From an uncultured Fibrobacter sp. (GTDB lineage Bacteria > Fibrobacterota > Fibrobacteria > Fibrobacterales > Fibrobacteraceae), in NCBI RefSeq assembly GCF_947305105.1, contig NZ_CAMZCS010000001.1, forward strand, positions 62,001 to 126,000: a DNA stretch of 64,000 bases, written 5' to 3'. Both the position numbers and the translations under genes were made by a program. The number at the start of each line of letters is the position of its first letter. Position 1 is the first letter of the stretch. Under the pieces are notes generated by a model. It had not been told where the DNA came from. It did not search any database and saw only the letters and a list, made by a program, of their open reading frames with translations. This document shows, in pieces, positions 8,607-17,846 of this stretch.

Positions 8607-10393
8607 TTTGCCCTGTCGAGAATTGCCCTTGCGCGGTTCGTGATGGCGTCCGGGACGGTGAGGGGTTTCTGGTGGTGCGGCTTGGTTCGTGCGTCGACGA
8701 TGAAGGGCGGCTGGATGCTCCAGTGCTTATCGCGGAATTCCTCGTTCAGGCCGTGTGCATCCTGCGCCGGGTCGGAGCGAGTGAATGTCATCCAGAGGAA
8801 ATCTCTCAGGTCGATGTTTTCCGTCGTGTCGACAAGGCTCACCCAGGGATAGTTTTCGCGGTAGCCCCAGTTTTCGATGCCCTTGCGGAACGCGTCCAGG
8901 TCGGCATCCGCATTTGCGTGGATGGCGATGGTTCCGGGCAGAATGACCTTCGGGCTGTCGAAACCGTCCGCTAGGGGGAGCGAATCTAAATCGTGCGCGT
9001 TGTTGCGGAGAATCCGTCGGGGTTCGCCGACAGCGACAATGACGAGTTTGGATCCGTGATTCAGCTTGGTGCCCGTGTAGTCCAGCGTGTCAATGGTCGT
9101 GGATGTCTGGAAATGCAAGTCGCGACCGAAGTCGATGCGCTCGAGAACATGCGTGAAAAATTCAGGAATGTTGTTTACGTCCAGTTCGGGATTGTCCTGC
9201 TTGGCCGCAAGAATCAGGTATTTGGAAAGGCTCACCTGGTTAAAGCCAAGGAGCGCGTTTGCAATCTTCAGGATTCCCAGGGGTTCCCTGCCGCTGTTGT
9301 ATGGGCATTCCTTTTCGCTTGCGATGGCAAGGCATAGGGAATGGACTCCGGCATCGTCGACCGCGTTGATGGCGTGGACGCCGGGCACCGAGGCGGGCAC
9401 CATCGGCCTTGTCACCTGGTGGATGAACTTGCCGAACAGGGTGTCTTCTTGCGGGGGGCGACCGACGACAGTGAAGGGGAAGATGGCATTCTTTTTGCAG
9501 AGCACCTTCTTCACGTTGATGTAGGGGAAGGGGTGCGTAGCGGAGTAATAGCCGATGTGGTCGCCGAAGGGGCCCTCCGGCTTAAGTTGCGGAGCAACTT
9601 CGCCGAGGATGCAGAAATCTGCATCCGCGGACACGATATAGCCATCATGGATAAAGTAGCGGAACCGCTTGCCACCGAGCATGCCGGCAAACACCAGTTC
9701 CGAGAGGTTCTCGGGCATAGGCATGATGGCGGCTATCGTGTGAGCCGGAGGCCCGCCCACGAAAATGCTCACCTTGAGTGGCTTGCCTGCTTCTATGGCG
9801 GCTTGGTGGTGCCTTGCAATGTCCCTGCCCAACTGGTAGTGCAGTCCGCATTCGTTTACCATGTAGCTGTTGCCCGAAATCTGGATACGGTACATGCCCA
9901 CGTTTGTCTGCAATATGCGTGCCTTGGGCGATGGCCGCGTGGCGACCTGCGGTAGCGTGATGAACGCACCGCCGTCTTCGGGCCAGCACTGGATTTGCGG
10001 CAGGTCCGCGAGACTGCATTCCTCGAAATCGTGGATGCTCCCGGCTTTGAGGGGGAGGCTCGCCTTGCCGGCCTTGGCCGCGCGGTACCAGCGGAACGGG
10101 TTGAGGCTCCTGAAAAAGCCTGCCGGGTTGGCCTTGAACGCCACGGCATCCGTTACCGATTTCACCTCTTTGCGGAACAGGTATTGCATGCGCTCTTGGG
10201 TGCCGAAGATGTTGCATGCGGCGCGGAACCGGGAACCCTTGACCTTCTCGAACAGAATAGCCTTGTCGCCCCGTGCGAACGCTTCGCGGGCGATGGCTGC
10301 CATTTCGAGATTGGGGTCTACCTCTTCCTTGATTCTTTTCAGCATCCCCGCTTTTTCAAGATCCAGCAGGGCCTGTTCGAGGGAGGTGTACAT
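8603..10393 (-). CDS. UbiD-family decarboxylase
   Basis: A 596-residue protein of the UbiD family, prenylated-FMN-dependent decarboxylases acting on aromatic or alpha,beta-unsaturated acids. The family segment EGPFGDHIGYYS and the surrounding layout are conserved, and length is at the upper end for the family. In bacteria these enzymes serve ubiquinone or menaquinone synthesis or degrade aromatics. A role in menaquinone synthesis is plausible here but not shown by the neighbours. It starts 4 bases after the SRPBCC-like gene, so they are probably co-transcribed. Confidence 0.85.
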   Translation of the reverse strand: MYTSLEQALLDLEKAGMLKRIKEEVDPNLEMAAIAREAFARGDKAILFEKVKGSRFRAACNIFGTQERMQYLFRKEVKSVTDAVAFKANPAGFFRSLNPFRWYRAAKAGKASLPLKAGSIHDFEECSLADLPQIQCWPEDGGAFITLPQVATRPSPKARILQTNVGMYRIQISGNSYMVNECGLHYQLGRDIARHHQAAIEAGKPLKVSIFVGGPPAHTIAAIMPMPENLSELVFAGMLGGKRFRYFIHDGYIVSADADFCILGEVAPQLKPEGPFGDHIGYYSATHPFPYINVKKVLCKKNAIFPFTVVGRPPQEDTLFGKFIHQVTRPMVPASVPGVHAINAVDDAGVHSLCLAIASEKECPYNSGREPLGILKIANALLGFNQVSLSKYLILAAKQDNPELDVNNIPEFFTHVLERIDFGRDLHFQTSTTIDTLDYTGTKLNHGSKLVIVAVGEPRRILRNNAHDLDSLPLADGFDSPKVILPGTIAIHANADADLDAFRKGIENWGYRENYPWVSLVDTTENIDLRDFLWMTFTRSDPAQDAHGLNEEFRDKHWSIQPPFIVDARTKPHHQKPLTVPDAITNRARAILDRAK

Positions 10394-10397
10394 GGGC

Positions 10398-10892
10398 CTA
10401 CCCCGCGGTTGCGCTGGAATCTAGGCTTTCGAAAGACTGGGTCTGCTTTTTCGCTTCGACAGCGAGTTCGATTTCTTGGGCTGCCTTGCGGGACCTCAGT
10501 GCGTAGATGACGTGCGTCTTGTCGATCAGGTCCTTGAATTCGCTTTCCGAAATGTCGGTAAAACCCTGGAACGTGAACTCGTCGCAGCAGGCAGTGAAGC
10601 CGCCTTCGGCTTCGAACCAGTGCGTTGCCGTGAAGCCGCGGAACGGGCCTTTTTCGAGACGGACCATCAGCTTATTGCCGGTGACGGCACCGATGATGCC
10701 TGTCCAAGAAATAATCTTGAACCCGGCGACAATGGTGTACTTGATTTTTTCGCCAGCGACAAGTTCTTTGGGGAGGGTGTAGTGTAAAACGGGGTTGGCA
10801 CCGATAGCCAGGTTCAGGGGGGCGAATGTGAGGATTTCCTTAACGTCTGCCAGGGAAAAGTCTTGCCACGATGTCTGACTCATTTGTACCAT
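10398..10892 (-). CDS. SRPBCC (START-like) fold protein
   Basis: A 164-residue protein resembling SRPBCC/polyketide-cyclase-type ligand-binding proteins. It shows a beta-rich sequence with a central GFTATHWFEAEGGFTACCDEFTF stretch and a C-terminal amphipathic helix, as in coenzyme Q-binding COQ10-type proteins. I chose ATG 10892 because a TATCTT element ends at 10901, giving an 8-base gap. The frame extends to TTG 10901, and ATG 10883 is another option. The adjacent UbiD gene is consistent with quinone-related chemistry, but that link is inference. Confidence 0.6.
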   Translation of the reverse strand: MVQMSQTSWQDFSLADVKEILTFAPLNLAIGANPVLHYTLPKELVAGEKIKYTIVAGFKIISWTGIIGAVTGNKLMVRLEKGPFRGFTATHWFEAEGGFTACCDEFTFQGFTDISESEFKDLIDKTHVIYALRSRKAAQEIELAVEAKKQTQSFESLDSSATAG

Positions 10893-10900
10893 ACATGACA

Positions 10901-10906
10901 AAGATA
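10901..10906 (-). promoter_or_regulatory. -10-like element TATCTT, leaderless configuration
   Basis: TATCTT followed by TG and then an ATG eight bases after the hexamer. It is one of about ten similar arrangements in the window. The -35 region is weak. Confidence 0.45.
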
Positions 10907-11005
10907 ATAAAAAAAGCCCTTAAAAACGAAGAAAATGGCATCTAAAATACCTTTTGCTTGCGCTGGTTGCCTTAACGGCTTGATGGACAATGAGTTGACG
11001 AAATG

Positions 11006-11038
11006 AAAAAAAAGCCGCGGGGCGATAACCCCGGCGGC
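11006..11038 (-). terminator. Rho-independent terminator of the topoisomerase gene
   Basis: The stem GCCGCGGGG (11014-11022) pairs with the CCCCGGCGGC segment (11029-11038). On the minus strand it is followed by eight U. It lies about 25 bases past the topoisomerase stop. Confidence 0.85.
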
Positions 11039-11061
11039 GGATAATATCGGGAAATGATTTG

Positions 11062-12906
11062 TTAGAGTTCTTCCACGGCGTTCGCGTGGAGGTTCTGCAC
11101 AATGTGTTCCTGACGAGCGGGCGTGTTGTTGCCCATGTAATATTCGAGCATCTTGCCGAGGCTTGCGTCGGGCGGAATGTTCACGGTTTCGAGACGCATG
11201 TCTTCGCCGATGAACTGGCCGAACTCTTCGGGGCTGATTTCACCGAGACCTTTGAATCGGGTAATCTCGAGGTCCGTCTTGCCGATGTCGCTTGCGGCCT
11301 TGTCCCTTTCCGATTCGTCGTAGCAGTAGCGGGTCTCCTTCTTGTTCCTCACGCGGAATAGCGGGGTCTGCAAGATATAGAGGTGCTTCTGTTCCACGAG
11401 TTCCGGGAAGAACTGCAGGAAGAAGGTCATCAGGAGCAGGCGGATGTGCATACCGTCCACATCGGCATCGGTCGCGATAATCACCTTGTCGTAGCGCAGA
11501 TTCTCGAGCCCGTTTTCGAGGTCGAGCGCGTGCTGCAACAGGTTGAATTCCTCGTTCTCGTACACGACCTTCTTTGTCATGCCGAAACTGTTGAGAGGCT
11601 TACCGCGCAGGCTGAATACGGCCTGGGTCTGCACGTTCCTTGCCTTGGTGATGGAACCGGATGCAGAGTCACCCTCGGTAATGAAGATCATGGATTCGCG
11701 GTTGAGCGCGTTCTTGGTGTCGGTGAGGTGGACCTTGCAGTCGCGGAGCTTGCGGTTGTGCAGGTTCGCCTTCTTGGCGCGTTCGTTCGCGAGTTTCTTG
11801 ATGCCTGCGATTTCCTTGCGTTCGCGCTCGTTCTGGTTGATGCGGTTGAGAAGCGCTTTCTCGGTTTCGGGGTTCTTGTGCAGGTAGTTGTCGAATTGGC
11901 TTGCGACGTAGTCAACGACCCAGGTACGCAGCTGCGCGCCGCCGGGGGCGACCGTCGTGGAGCCGAGCTTGGTCTTGGTCTGGGATTCGAAAACCGGTTC
12001 CTGGATGCGCACGGAAATGGCACCGATGATGCAGTTGCGAACGTCGGAGGGGTCCAGGTCTTTCTTGAAGTGGTCACGCGCACCCTTGACGATGCCTTCG
12101 CGGAATGCCTGCTGGTGGGTACCGCCCTGGGTGGTGTGCTGGCCGTTCACGAAACTGTAGTAGTGTTCTCCGTACTGGTTACCGTGCGTGAACGCGCATT
12201 CGATATCCTTGTCCTTGAAGTGGATGACGGGGTAGCGGATGGAATCGTCCACGTGCTTCTGGAGCAGGTCCAGAAGGCCGTTCGGGCTCGTGTAGGGCTT
12301 GCCGTTCATGACGAGCGTGAGCCCGTTGTTCAGGTAGGCGTAGTTCCAGACCTTCTCTTCCATGTAGGCCGGGAGGTAGCGGTAGTTCTTGAAGATATCC
12401 GCATCCGGCTCAAAATAGATTTCGGTGCCGTTCTTCTCGTTGGTGGCGCATTCCCTGTATTCCTTGATCAGGACGCCGCGGCAGAACTCGGCCTGCTTCA
12501 TGCGGCCGTCGCGGAAGCTCTTTACGATAAACTTGGTCGAAAGTGCGTTCACGGCCTTGGTACCTACGCCGTTCAAGCCGACGGATTTCTGGAACGCCTC
12601 GGAATCGTACTTACCGCCGGTGTTAATCTTGGAAACGCAGTCGATAACCTTGCCCAGAGGGATGCCGCGCCCGTAGTCGCGGACCCTGGCGGAGCGGTCT
12701 TCGATGTCGATTTCGATTTTCTTGCCGGCACCCATCACGAATTCGTCGATGGAGTTGTCGATAATTTCCTTGACCAGAACGTAAATACCGTCGTCGGGGC
12801 TGTTGCCGTCGCCCAGTTTGCCGATGTACATACCCGGGCGGAGCCGGATGTGTTCGTGCCATTCGAGGGATTTGATACTTTCTTCGGTATAGTTGTTCGC
12901 TACCAT
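11062..12906 (-). CDS. parE: DNA topoisomerase IV subunit B-like (ParE/GyrB)
   Basis: A 614-residue type IIA topoisomerase ATPase/TOPRIM subunit. The GHKL ATPase is clear: the RLRPGMYIG segment, IDNSIDEF with the ATP-binding Asn, the DYGRGIP glycine motif, and [14 protein letters not shown]. The TOPRIM metal site shows ITEGDSASG and [10 protein letters not shown]. Length and the short C-terminus fit the ParE type found in Bacteroidota/Fibrobacterota rather than the long GyrB. An AAAGGA precedes ATG 12906, with a TATATT element about 60 bases upstream. The partner ParC/GyrA is not in the window. A second GyrB assignment cannot be excluded without comparison. Confidence 0.85.
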   Translation of the reverse strand: MVANNYTEESIKSLEWHEHIRLRPGMYIGKLGDGNSPDDGIYVLVKEIIDNSIDEFVMGAGKKIEIDIEDRSARVRDYGRGIPLGKVIDCVSKINTGGKYDSEAFQKSVGLNGVGTKAVNALSTKFIVKSFRDGRMKQAEFCRGVLIKEYRECATNEKNGTEIYFEPDADIFKNYRYLPAYMEEKVWNYAYLNNGLTLVMNGKPYTSPNGLLDLLQKHVDDSIRYPVIHFKDKDIECAFTHGNQYGEHYYSFVNGQHTTQGGTHQQAFREGIVKGARDHFKKDLDPSDVRNCIIGAISVRIQEPVFESQTKTKLGSTTVAPGGAQLRTWVVDYVASQFDNYLHKNPETEKALLNRINQNERERKEIAGIKKLANERAKKANLHNRKLRDCKVHLTDTKNALNRESMIFITEGDSASGSITKARNVQTQAVFSLRGKPLNSFGMTKKVVYENEEFNLLQHALDLENGLENLRYDKVIIATDADVDGMHIRLLLMTFFLQFFPELVEQKHLYILQTPLFRVRNKKETRYCYDESERDKAASDIGKTDLEITRFKGLGEISPEEFGQFIGEDMRLETVNIPPDASLGKMLEYYMGNNTPARQEHIVQNLHANAVEEL

Positions 12907-12966
12907 GGGAATCCTTTAAACTTTTTGCGGGGAGGGCCCTGTCGGCAATTTCCCCGGACAGGGAAC

Positions 12967-12972
12967 AATATA
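12967..12972 (-). promoter_or_regulatory. -10-like element of the topoisomerase gene
   Basis: TATATT on the minus strand, 60 bases ahead of the ATG at 12906, in an AT-rich stretch. The -35 is not obvious. Confidence 0.35.
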
Positions 12973-13016
12973 GAAAATTTTCAGCTAGTGCACTTACGTT
13001 CACTGATTTTTAACAT

Positions 13017-13045
13017 AAAAAAGACTGTGTCTTGCGAACACAGCC
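13017..13045 (-). terminator. Rho-independent terminator of the barrel-protein gene
   Basis: The stem GACTGTGT/ACACAGCC (13023-13030 and 13038-13045) is followed on the minus strand by six U (13017-13022). It lies downstream of the gene ending at 13072. Confidence 0.85.
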
Positions 13046-13071
13046 TAGAAAATGCCTTTTTGGGAGTAGAA

Positions 13072-13833
13072 TTAGAAGTTGATGTTCAGATGGAGGTCGT
13101 AATACATCTGGACGTCGTCGTAACCATAGAAGTCTTCGCCGAACTGGAACTTGCCAGAGAAGTCAAGAGAGAACATTTTGCTGAACGTAAAGACAATGCC
13201 GAGGTACGGGGCCACAGAGAGGTCGCCAGTCCTGTTTTCGCCGACGTTGTCGCCGTCAATGGTTTTCTTGCCGAGGTACATAAGCAGATCGATACCAATA
13301 TACGGGGTCAGCAATTGGGTCACTTCGAAATCGCCTTCCACACCGAGGTTAAGGGTCCAGGGCGGAGTCGTCTTGTCGTCGCCTCTGGTTTCCATCAGAA
13401 GGCCGAGTTCGGAGCCGAAGTTCAAGATGCCGAATTTCTGGGAGAACTGGGCGCCAAAGTGGAAGCCGAAACCGTCACTCTGGCCAATAGATTCTTCGCC
13501 GATGGGGAGGCTCACATCCAAGAAGGCGTTCATAATGGGCATGAACTGGTAGCGGACCATAATCGGGAGGTTGTAGATGCCGTCGGGGCCGTCAACTCCG
13601 TTGTTGTCGGTGAAAACCCTGTATTTGAAGATTGTTCCCAATTCCAAGTTCTGGATGATGGTAAAGCGTACGCCAGCGTAAATGTCGTCCATGCTGTCGT
13701 CATCGCTCGGCATGCCGTAGACTTCGCCGATTTTGACCTGTCCATTGTGGGTGTTGAGGACCGGGAATTTGTCCCAGGTTGCGAAGGATGCGGTTGCCAC
13801 GAGAGCGGTGGCGAGGATGATTTTCTTTAGCAT
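13072..13833 (-). CDS. Secreted outer-membrane barrel-like protein
   Basis: A 253-residue protein with a signal peptide (MLKKIILATALVATASFA). The mature sequence consists of short alternating strands with Asp/Gly turns (IYAGVRFTIIQNLELGTIFKY, repeated NLGVEGDFEV-like strands), consistent with a transmembrane beta-barrel of roughly ten strands. No specific porin family is recognisable. It is monocistronic: a terminator follows it, and the divergent secretion cluster lies upstream. Confidence 0.7.
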   Translation of the reverse strand: MLKKIILATALVATASFATWDKFPVLNTHNGQVKIGEVYGMPSDDDSMDDIYAGVRFTIIQNLELGTIFKYRVFTDNNGVDGPDGIYNLPIMVRYQFMPIMNAFLDVSLPIGEESIGQSDGFGFHFGAQFSQKFGILNFGSELGLLMETRGDDKTTPPWTLNLGVEGDFEVTQLLTPYIGIDLLMYLGKKTIDGDNVGENRTGDLSVAPYLGIVFTFSKMFSLDFSGKFQFGEDFYGYDDVQMYYDLHLNINF

Positions 13834-13951
13834 AGTGTCTCTTTTGGTTGTTGTTTATAACTAAAATCTAACAAAAATGAATGTTTTTTGGAAGATTTGA
13901 AAAGATGGGTGTGATATAGCGCAAATAGTGGAACTTTCTCGCCGTTTTTTG

Positions 13952-14070
13952 TATATTAATCGCCAATCAGGCGAATGTCCTGTGCACTTTCGGGTGCATT
14001 TGTACATCCCGGGCAGGGGCTGCCGGCCTCCAACGGTCACGGCGGGTATGCTTTTTCTAGGAGGCCCCTT
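13952..14070 (+). promoter_or_regulatory. Promoter and structured leader of the secretion cluster
   Basis: A TATATT -10-like element at 13952-13957 precedes about 110 bases of untranslated leader with several short inverted repeats (CGCC-AATCA-GGCG near 13962-13974, GTGCAC/GTGCAT near 13981-13998) before the AGGAGG at 14059-14064. The length and pairing potential leave room for post-transcriptional control. I could not match it to a known riboswitch. Confidence 0.35.
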
Positions 14071-15858
14071 GTGTGTTCTGGGTGTACGCCGCCGCTTGCT
14101 GCGGCTTGTTTTCTATTAGTGGTTCTTTTCCTATGTATCTTCGGCCCCGTCGGGGGCTGGTGTGCACCGTCGCGCGATGTTCCTGCGCGTACTGGCACCG
14201 TATCGCTTGATTTTGTCGATGCCACGCTTTCGGACGTGGCGCGCAGCCTCTCGCTGGCGTACGATACGCCCATCGTCGTTGACGAGGGGGCCGAGGTGCC
14301 GGTGACGCTGCACCTCGACAGCGTGGGGCTGCTGGAGGGGCTTTCCGCGATTTGCGGGGCGCACGGCCTCGAGGTGGTCAAGGACGGCCGTGTGTTGTAT
14401 ATCCGCCGCGTCCGAGAGCGTGGCGAATCTGAGTTCGCGGTGTCGGATTCCGGTGTTTCGCTGACCGTGAAGGAGAAGGACGTGGTTGAGTTTACGTCGG
14501 AGTATGCCGCGAATACGGGGCTCAATATCCTTGTGGAACCTGATGTGCAGGGCAAGGTGTCGGGGCGGCTGAGGAACATGCCCGCCGTGGCGGCGTTCCG
14601 GGCGCTGATGGAGTCGCAGGGGTTTGCTGTGCGCTCCGAGGGTGGTTGCTTGCGGGTGTCGGTACGCCGCGACCGGGCGGGTCCAGAAAGCGCGTCCGTG
14701 TTCCGCGACGATTCCCTGTATTCCGTTGACCTAGCCGCAGTCCCCTTGGCGAGCGTCCTGCGCGAGATCGCGGCGGCTGCCGGGTTGAACCTCGCGATGT
14801 ACGGCGACATGCAGGAGCCGGTGCGCCTCAAGTTTGACCGCGTTCCGCTGCGGGATCTCGTCGGGGCGGTATTCCGGGGGAGTCGCTACGCCTATGTGCT
14901 GGATTCTGCAAATTTGTTCGTAGCCGAAACGGGGGTGCGCAATGCGCTTTCGCAGACGCGCCTTTATCCGCTGAAGTATATCGATTCGGAGAAGGCGCTT
15001 GCGCATCTCTCGAAGTTTATGCCTGGGAATAGTTTCGTTGCCGCCGAGGTCAAGGAACAGAACGCGCTGCTCCTGGGTGGCGTGCCAGAAGAAATCGCGA
15101 TGGCCGAATCGCTCCTGGTGCAGGTGGACCTGCCGGCGCTCCAGGTGACGCTCTCGTGCATCATCGTGGAGATCAAGCGCAGCAAGAATTTCGAGATTGG
15201 CTTGCGAGGTGGGAACGCTCGGAAGACCGCTGCGGGGGATATCGGGTTCCGGGGTTTCTTTGATTTTTTGGGGAAGGACTTGTCGAAGTCGGGGGCGTTT
15301 GGGAAGGTCGGATTCTTGCCGGACCGCTTCGAGATGGAACTTGCGAGCCTTGAGGAAAACAACATGGCCGAGGTGCTGGCGCGTCCGAGGCTTACGACGC
15401 TGAACGGGAGCAAGGCGGAGCTGAACGTGACGAATACGGTCTATTACTTGGTGAGCCAAGTCTCGGCGGACGGTTATCCGATTACGGATTACCGCTCGTT
15501 CAACGACGGGATTTCGTTGGAGCTCACGCCTGTCGTGACGCGGGAGGGGAGTATCACGCTGGAGGTGTCGCCCGAAATCAAGACGGCCGGGCGGAGCTCC
15601 GGTGACGGCCCGCGCGACATCAGTACGCGGAACCTCAAGACATCCGTGGTGTTGCGCAACGGGGAGACGCTCTGCCTCGGCGGTCTGATGCGCAAGAACA
15701 AGTCGGAAGTGCGCACGGCCGTGCCGTTCTTGGGGAGTCTCCCGCTGGTGGGGCGGCTTTTCAGTTATACGTCCACGCAAGACGAACTGAGCGAACTGGC
15801 TATCTTCATAACGCCTGAAGTGGAGCTCTCACCTGCGGGAGGCTCCGATGTTCCGTAG
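14071..15858 (+). CDS. Secretin (GspD/PilQ family) with three STN-like domains
   Basis: A 595-residue outer-membrane secretin, the gated ring of type II secretion/type IV pilus systems. I chose GTG 14071 because AGGAGG at 14059-14064 is six bases upstream and the product then opens directly with a signal peptide ending near GGWCA. Three successive STN/N0-like modules follow (starting near mature residues 10, 100 and 195), then an N1-like domain and the secretin beta-domain. The latter has LARPRLTTLNGSKAEL and the conserved end VPFLGSLPLVGRLF. The triple STN arrangement is unusual. It overlaps the next gene by 11 bases. Confidence 0.88.
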   Translation: MCSGCTPPLAAACFLLVVLFLCIFGPVGGWCAPSRDVPARTGTVSLDFVDATLSDVARSLSLAYDTPIVVDEGAEVPVTLHLDSVGLLEGLSAICGAHGLEVVKDGRVLYIRRVRERGESEFAVSDSGVSLTVKEKDVVEFTSEYAANTGLNILVEPDVQGKVSGRLRNMPAVAAFRALMESQGFAVRSEGGCLRVSVRRDRAGPESASVFRDDSLYSVDLAAVPLASVLREIAAAAGLNLAMYGDMQEPVRLKFDRVPLRDLVGAVFRGSRYAYVLDSANLFVAETGVRNALSQTRLYPLKYIDSEKALAHLSKFMPGNSFVAAEVKEQNALLLGGVPEEIAMAESLLVQVDLPALQVTLSCIIVEIKRSKNFEIGLRGGNARKTAAGDIGFRGFFDFLGKDLSKSGAFGKVGFLPDRFEMELASLEENNMAEVLARPRLTTLNGSKAELNVTNTVYYLVSQVSADGYPITDYRSFNDGISLELTPVVTREGSITLEVSPEIKTAGRSSGDGPRDISTRNLKTSVVLRNGETLCLGGLMRKNKSEVRTAVPFLGSLPLVGRLFSYTSTQDELSELAIFITPEVELSPAGGSDVP

Positions 15859-16939
15859 GCTGGTCGTTGCGCTGGAGCGCGTGGGCGGTGTCGGGGCTTC
15901 CTTGTTTACTTGGGAAGTGTCGGTGCCGTTCAACGATGAACCCGGGGAGGCCCGACTCCGCGAAGAGTTTGCGCGGGAATTTCCGGAGTCGTCTGGCCGC
16001 GGCCGCCCCTGCTTTTGGAAAATGGTCGCCTTCAACGGGGATTCGGGAAGGAAGGTGCGTTACCTTGTTGCGGTGGCGGCTGCGCCTGTCGACGGAATGC
16101 GTCGGAAGTTCGACCGCGTATTGCCCGAGGGAATCGCCCTGTACGGAATGGCCGACCGCATTATCCGCAGTAGCGATGCCACGCACGGGAATGCGCTATT
16201 TTCGTTCTTGTGTGGAAGTCGCTTGGTGTTACTCGTGCTTTGCGAGGGGAGGCTTTGCCATTGGTCCGAAGAGGAAGGCTATGAAGATGGCTTCGGCGGT
16301 AGAGCCTATGCCGAGCGAATGGAGCGGTTCCGGCAATTCCTAGCCCGTGACGAGTATTTGGCCCGGGGTTGCCCGTACAGTGAATTCCGGGAGCGGGTGG
16401 ACCCGGCAACGATGCAGGGGGAGTTCCGCAGGGCCGCGCGGGATCCGTTCTGGCGGGGGCTGGACTTGGACAATGCCCCGAGGGTGCGCCCGCTTGCCCG
16501 GCGGGCCGCACTCGCATTTTTGATTGTGGCGGTGATTTCTTGTACGCTGGGCTCTTTTGCGGCCTTGTTTTGCAATGGTCCTTTTGCAGAGGGCTATGAC
16601 CAAAATGAGCCTTATGATATCGCGCTGGCAGACCCGCCCGCGCTTGTGCCTGCCGCAGATGAAGTCCGGGATACATTGTATCGGGCTCGCTTGCACAAAA
16701 TATCCCGCTTTCATCGTGGGCCGCACTATAAATCTGATTTCAAAGCGAAGTGTGCCGCTCCGCCGCTCAAGTTGCGCAGCGTCGTACAGGGCGTCCTTTT
16801 CCAGGGAGATGTCGGGGGAATGTTGGGTTGGTACCGCCCCGGCGATTCTGTCGGGGCGTTCATCGTGGATTCCGTCGGTCGCGATGGAGTGTTCCTCAAA
16901 TGCGGTGGGAAAAGGGTGGTTGTGTCACATGAGGAGTAA
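15848..16939 (+). CDS. Secretion-assembly protein, GspL/GspC-like (tentative)
   Basis: A 363-residue protein translationally coupled to the secretin. The N-terminal ~220 residues are cytoplasmic in character with no clear family. One transmembrane segment follows (about 222-243, RRAALAFLIVAVISCTLGSF). The C-terminal periplasmic part ends in a segment (LKLRSVVQGVLFQGDVGGML...VGAFIVDSV) resembling the homology region of GspC/PilP, which contacts the secretin N0 domain. Layout and position suggest an inner-membrane clamp combining a GspL/PilM-like cytoplasmic half with a GspC-like periplasmic half. This is an inference from architecture. Confidence 0.5.
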   Translation: MFRRLVVALERVGGVGASLFTWEVSVPFNDEPGEARLREEFAREFPESSGRGRPCFWKMVAFNGDSGRKVRYLVAVAAAPVDGMRRKFDRVLPEGIALYGMADRIIRSSDATHGNALFSFLCGSRLVLLVLCEGRLCHWSEEEGYEDGFGGRAYAERMERFRQFLARDEYLARGCPYSEFRERVDPATMQGEFRRAARDPFWRGLDLDNAPRVRPLARRAALAFLIVAVISCTLGSFAALFCNGPFAEGYDQNEPYDIALADPPALVPAADEVRDTLYRARLHKISRFHRGPHYKSDFKAKCAAPPLKLRSVVQGVLFQGDVGGMLGWYRPGDSVGAFIVDSVGRDGVFLKCGGKRVVVSHEE

Positions 16940-17846
16940 GCGGGGAATGGTGCTTTCGGTAGTCCTCGGGGTCGCGCTGGTGGTTACGCTGATGCTGTCG
17001 GGGCTTCTGCGCATGCCGTTTGCTGTTTCGCGGTATGCGCACCGCAAGGCGGAAAGCGTCGCCGAGGTCTACCGGGCGGAATCAGCCCTGCTGGCGAGCC
17101 TCGCAGGGTTCCCGTCGGGGTATTTCGATAGCCTGCCACCCGTATCGCAAGGGGAACTGGGACCGTGGGGAATGTGGTCTACTCCAGTAGAGAATGGGCG
17201 CATGACGCTCCTTGTCGGGATGTCGCGTGCGAAGGCTCCGTGGCCCCGCTATGCGGAATGGGCCGACGGTGCCGAGCTGTACCGGCAGGGATTGCGTGAA
17301 CGCATTGAATCACATGCTCGGCGGCTCTCGGGTAACCGACGCTTCTTTAGGCCGGAGGTGAACATGGAATACAGAATCGAGGCGGGGGACCTTACGTTCG
17401 ATGCGGATGGGCATGTTGGGCGGGCCGCATTTTACGTGGAGGGCTCCGCCTTGTTCAAGGGCAAACTCCACGTGGATACGCTGCTTGTGTATGCGGAAGG
17501 GCCTGTTACCGTGAGTGGACTCTTTAATTCCGACTGGGTCGAAATCTACAGCGGGGAGATTGTGCGGGTGGAGGGTTCTGCAACGTTGCACGGGCATGTC
17601 TGGGGTCGCATGGGTGTGACTTTTTCCGGGAAGGCGACAGCATCGTTCCCTAGTGTAATCCTTGCTATGGGTTCTTCTATTTCAGATGTGTTGGTACAAG
17701 GCCATGCGAAAATCGAGGGCGTCTTGGCCGCTCCCAACGGGCACATGGATGTAGAATCTACGGCGCGGTGGGATTCTGCGGGTGCCCTTTTCCCTATTTA
17801 CGTGCAGGGGGTTCCCGTTGCGTTTGAACAGAAAATGTCGAGATAG
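16929..17846 (+). CDS. GspK/PilX-like minor pilin fused to a beta-helical domain
   Basis: A 305-residue protein starting at ATG 16929, inside the end of the previous gene. The N-terminus MRSKRG|MVLSVVLGVALVVTLML is a prepilin-type leader and helix. The pilin Glu5 is absent, as in GspK/PilX minor pilins that cap the filament. From about residue 150 the sequence shows short Val/Gly repeats (VEGSALFKGKLHVDTLLVY, VTVSGLF, VRVEGSATLHGHVWG) typical of a bactofilin-like right-handed beta-helix. That combination is unusual for this position. Start alternatives inside the leader (ATG 16947) would remove the basic residues and are less likely. Confidence 0.6.
   Translation: MRSKRGMVLSVVLGVALVVTLMLSGLLRMPFAVSRYAHRKAESVAEVYRAESALLASLAGFPSGYFDSLPPVSQGELGPWGMWSTPVENGRMTLLVGMSRAKAPWPRYAEWADGAELYRQGLRERIESHARRLSGNRRFFRPEVNMEYRIEAGDLTFDADGHVGRAAFYVEGSALFKGKLHVDTLLVYAEGPVTVSGLFNSDWVEIYSGEIVRVEGSATLHGHVWGRMGVTFSGKATASFPSVILAMGSSISDVLVQGHAKIEGVLAAPNGHMDVESTARWDSAGALFPIYVQGVPVAFEQKMSR

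Noticed and set aside
11383-13830. 815-codon open frame opposite the topoisomerase and barrel genes
   Set aside because: It is antisense to two well-supported genes, has Val/Leu-rich composition typical of a reverse frame, and crosses their terminator.
13958-14070. Possible c-di-GMP riboswitch before the secretin
   Set aside because: No GNRA tetraloop or conserved core of the GEMM-I class could be found.
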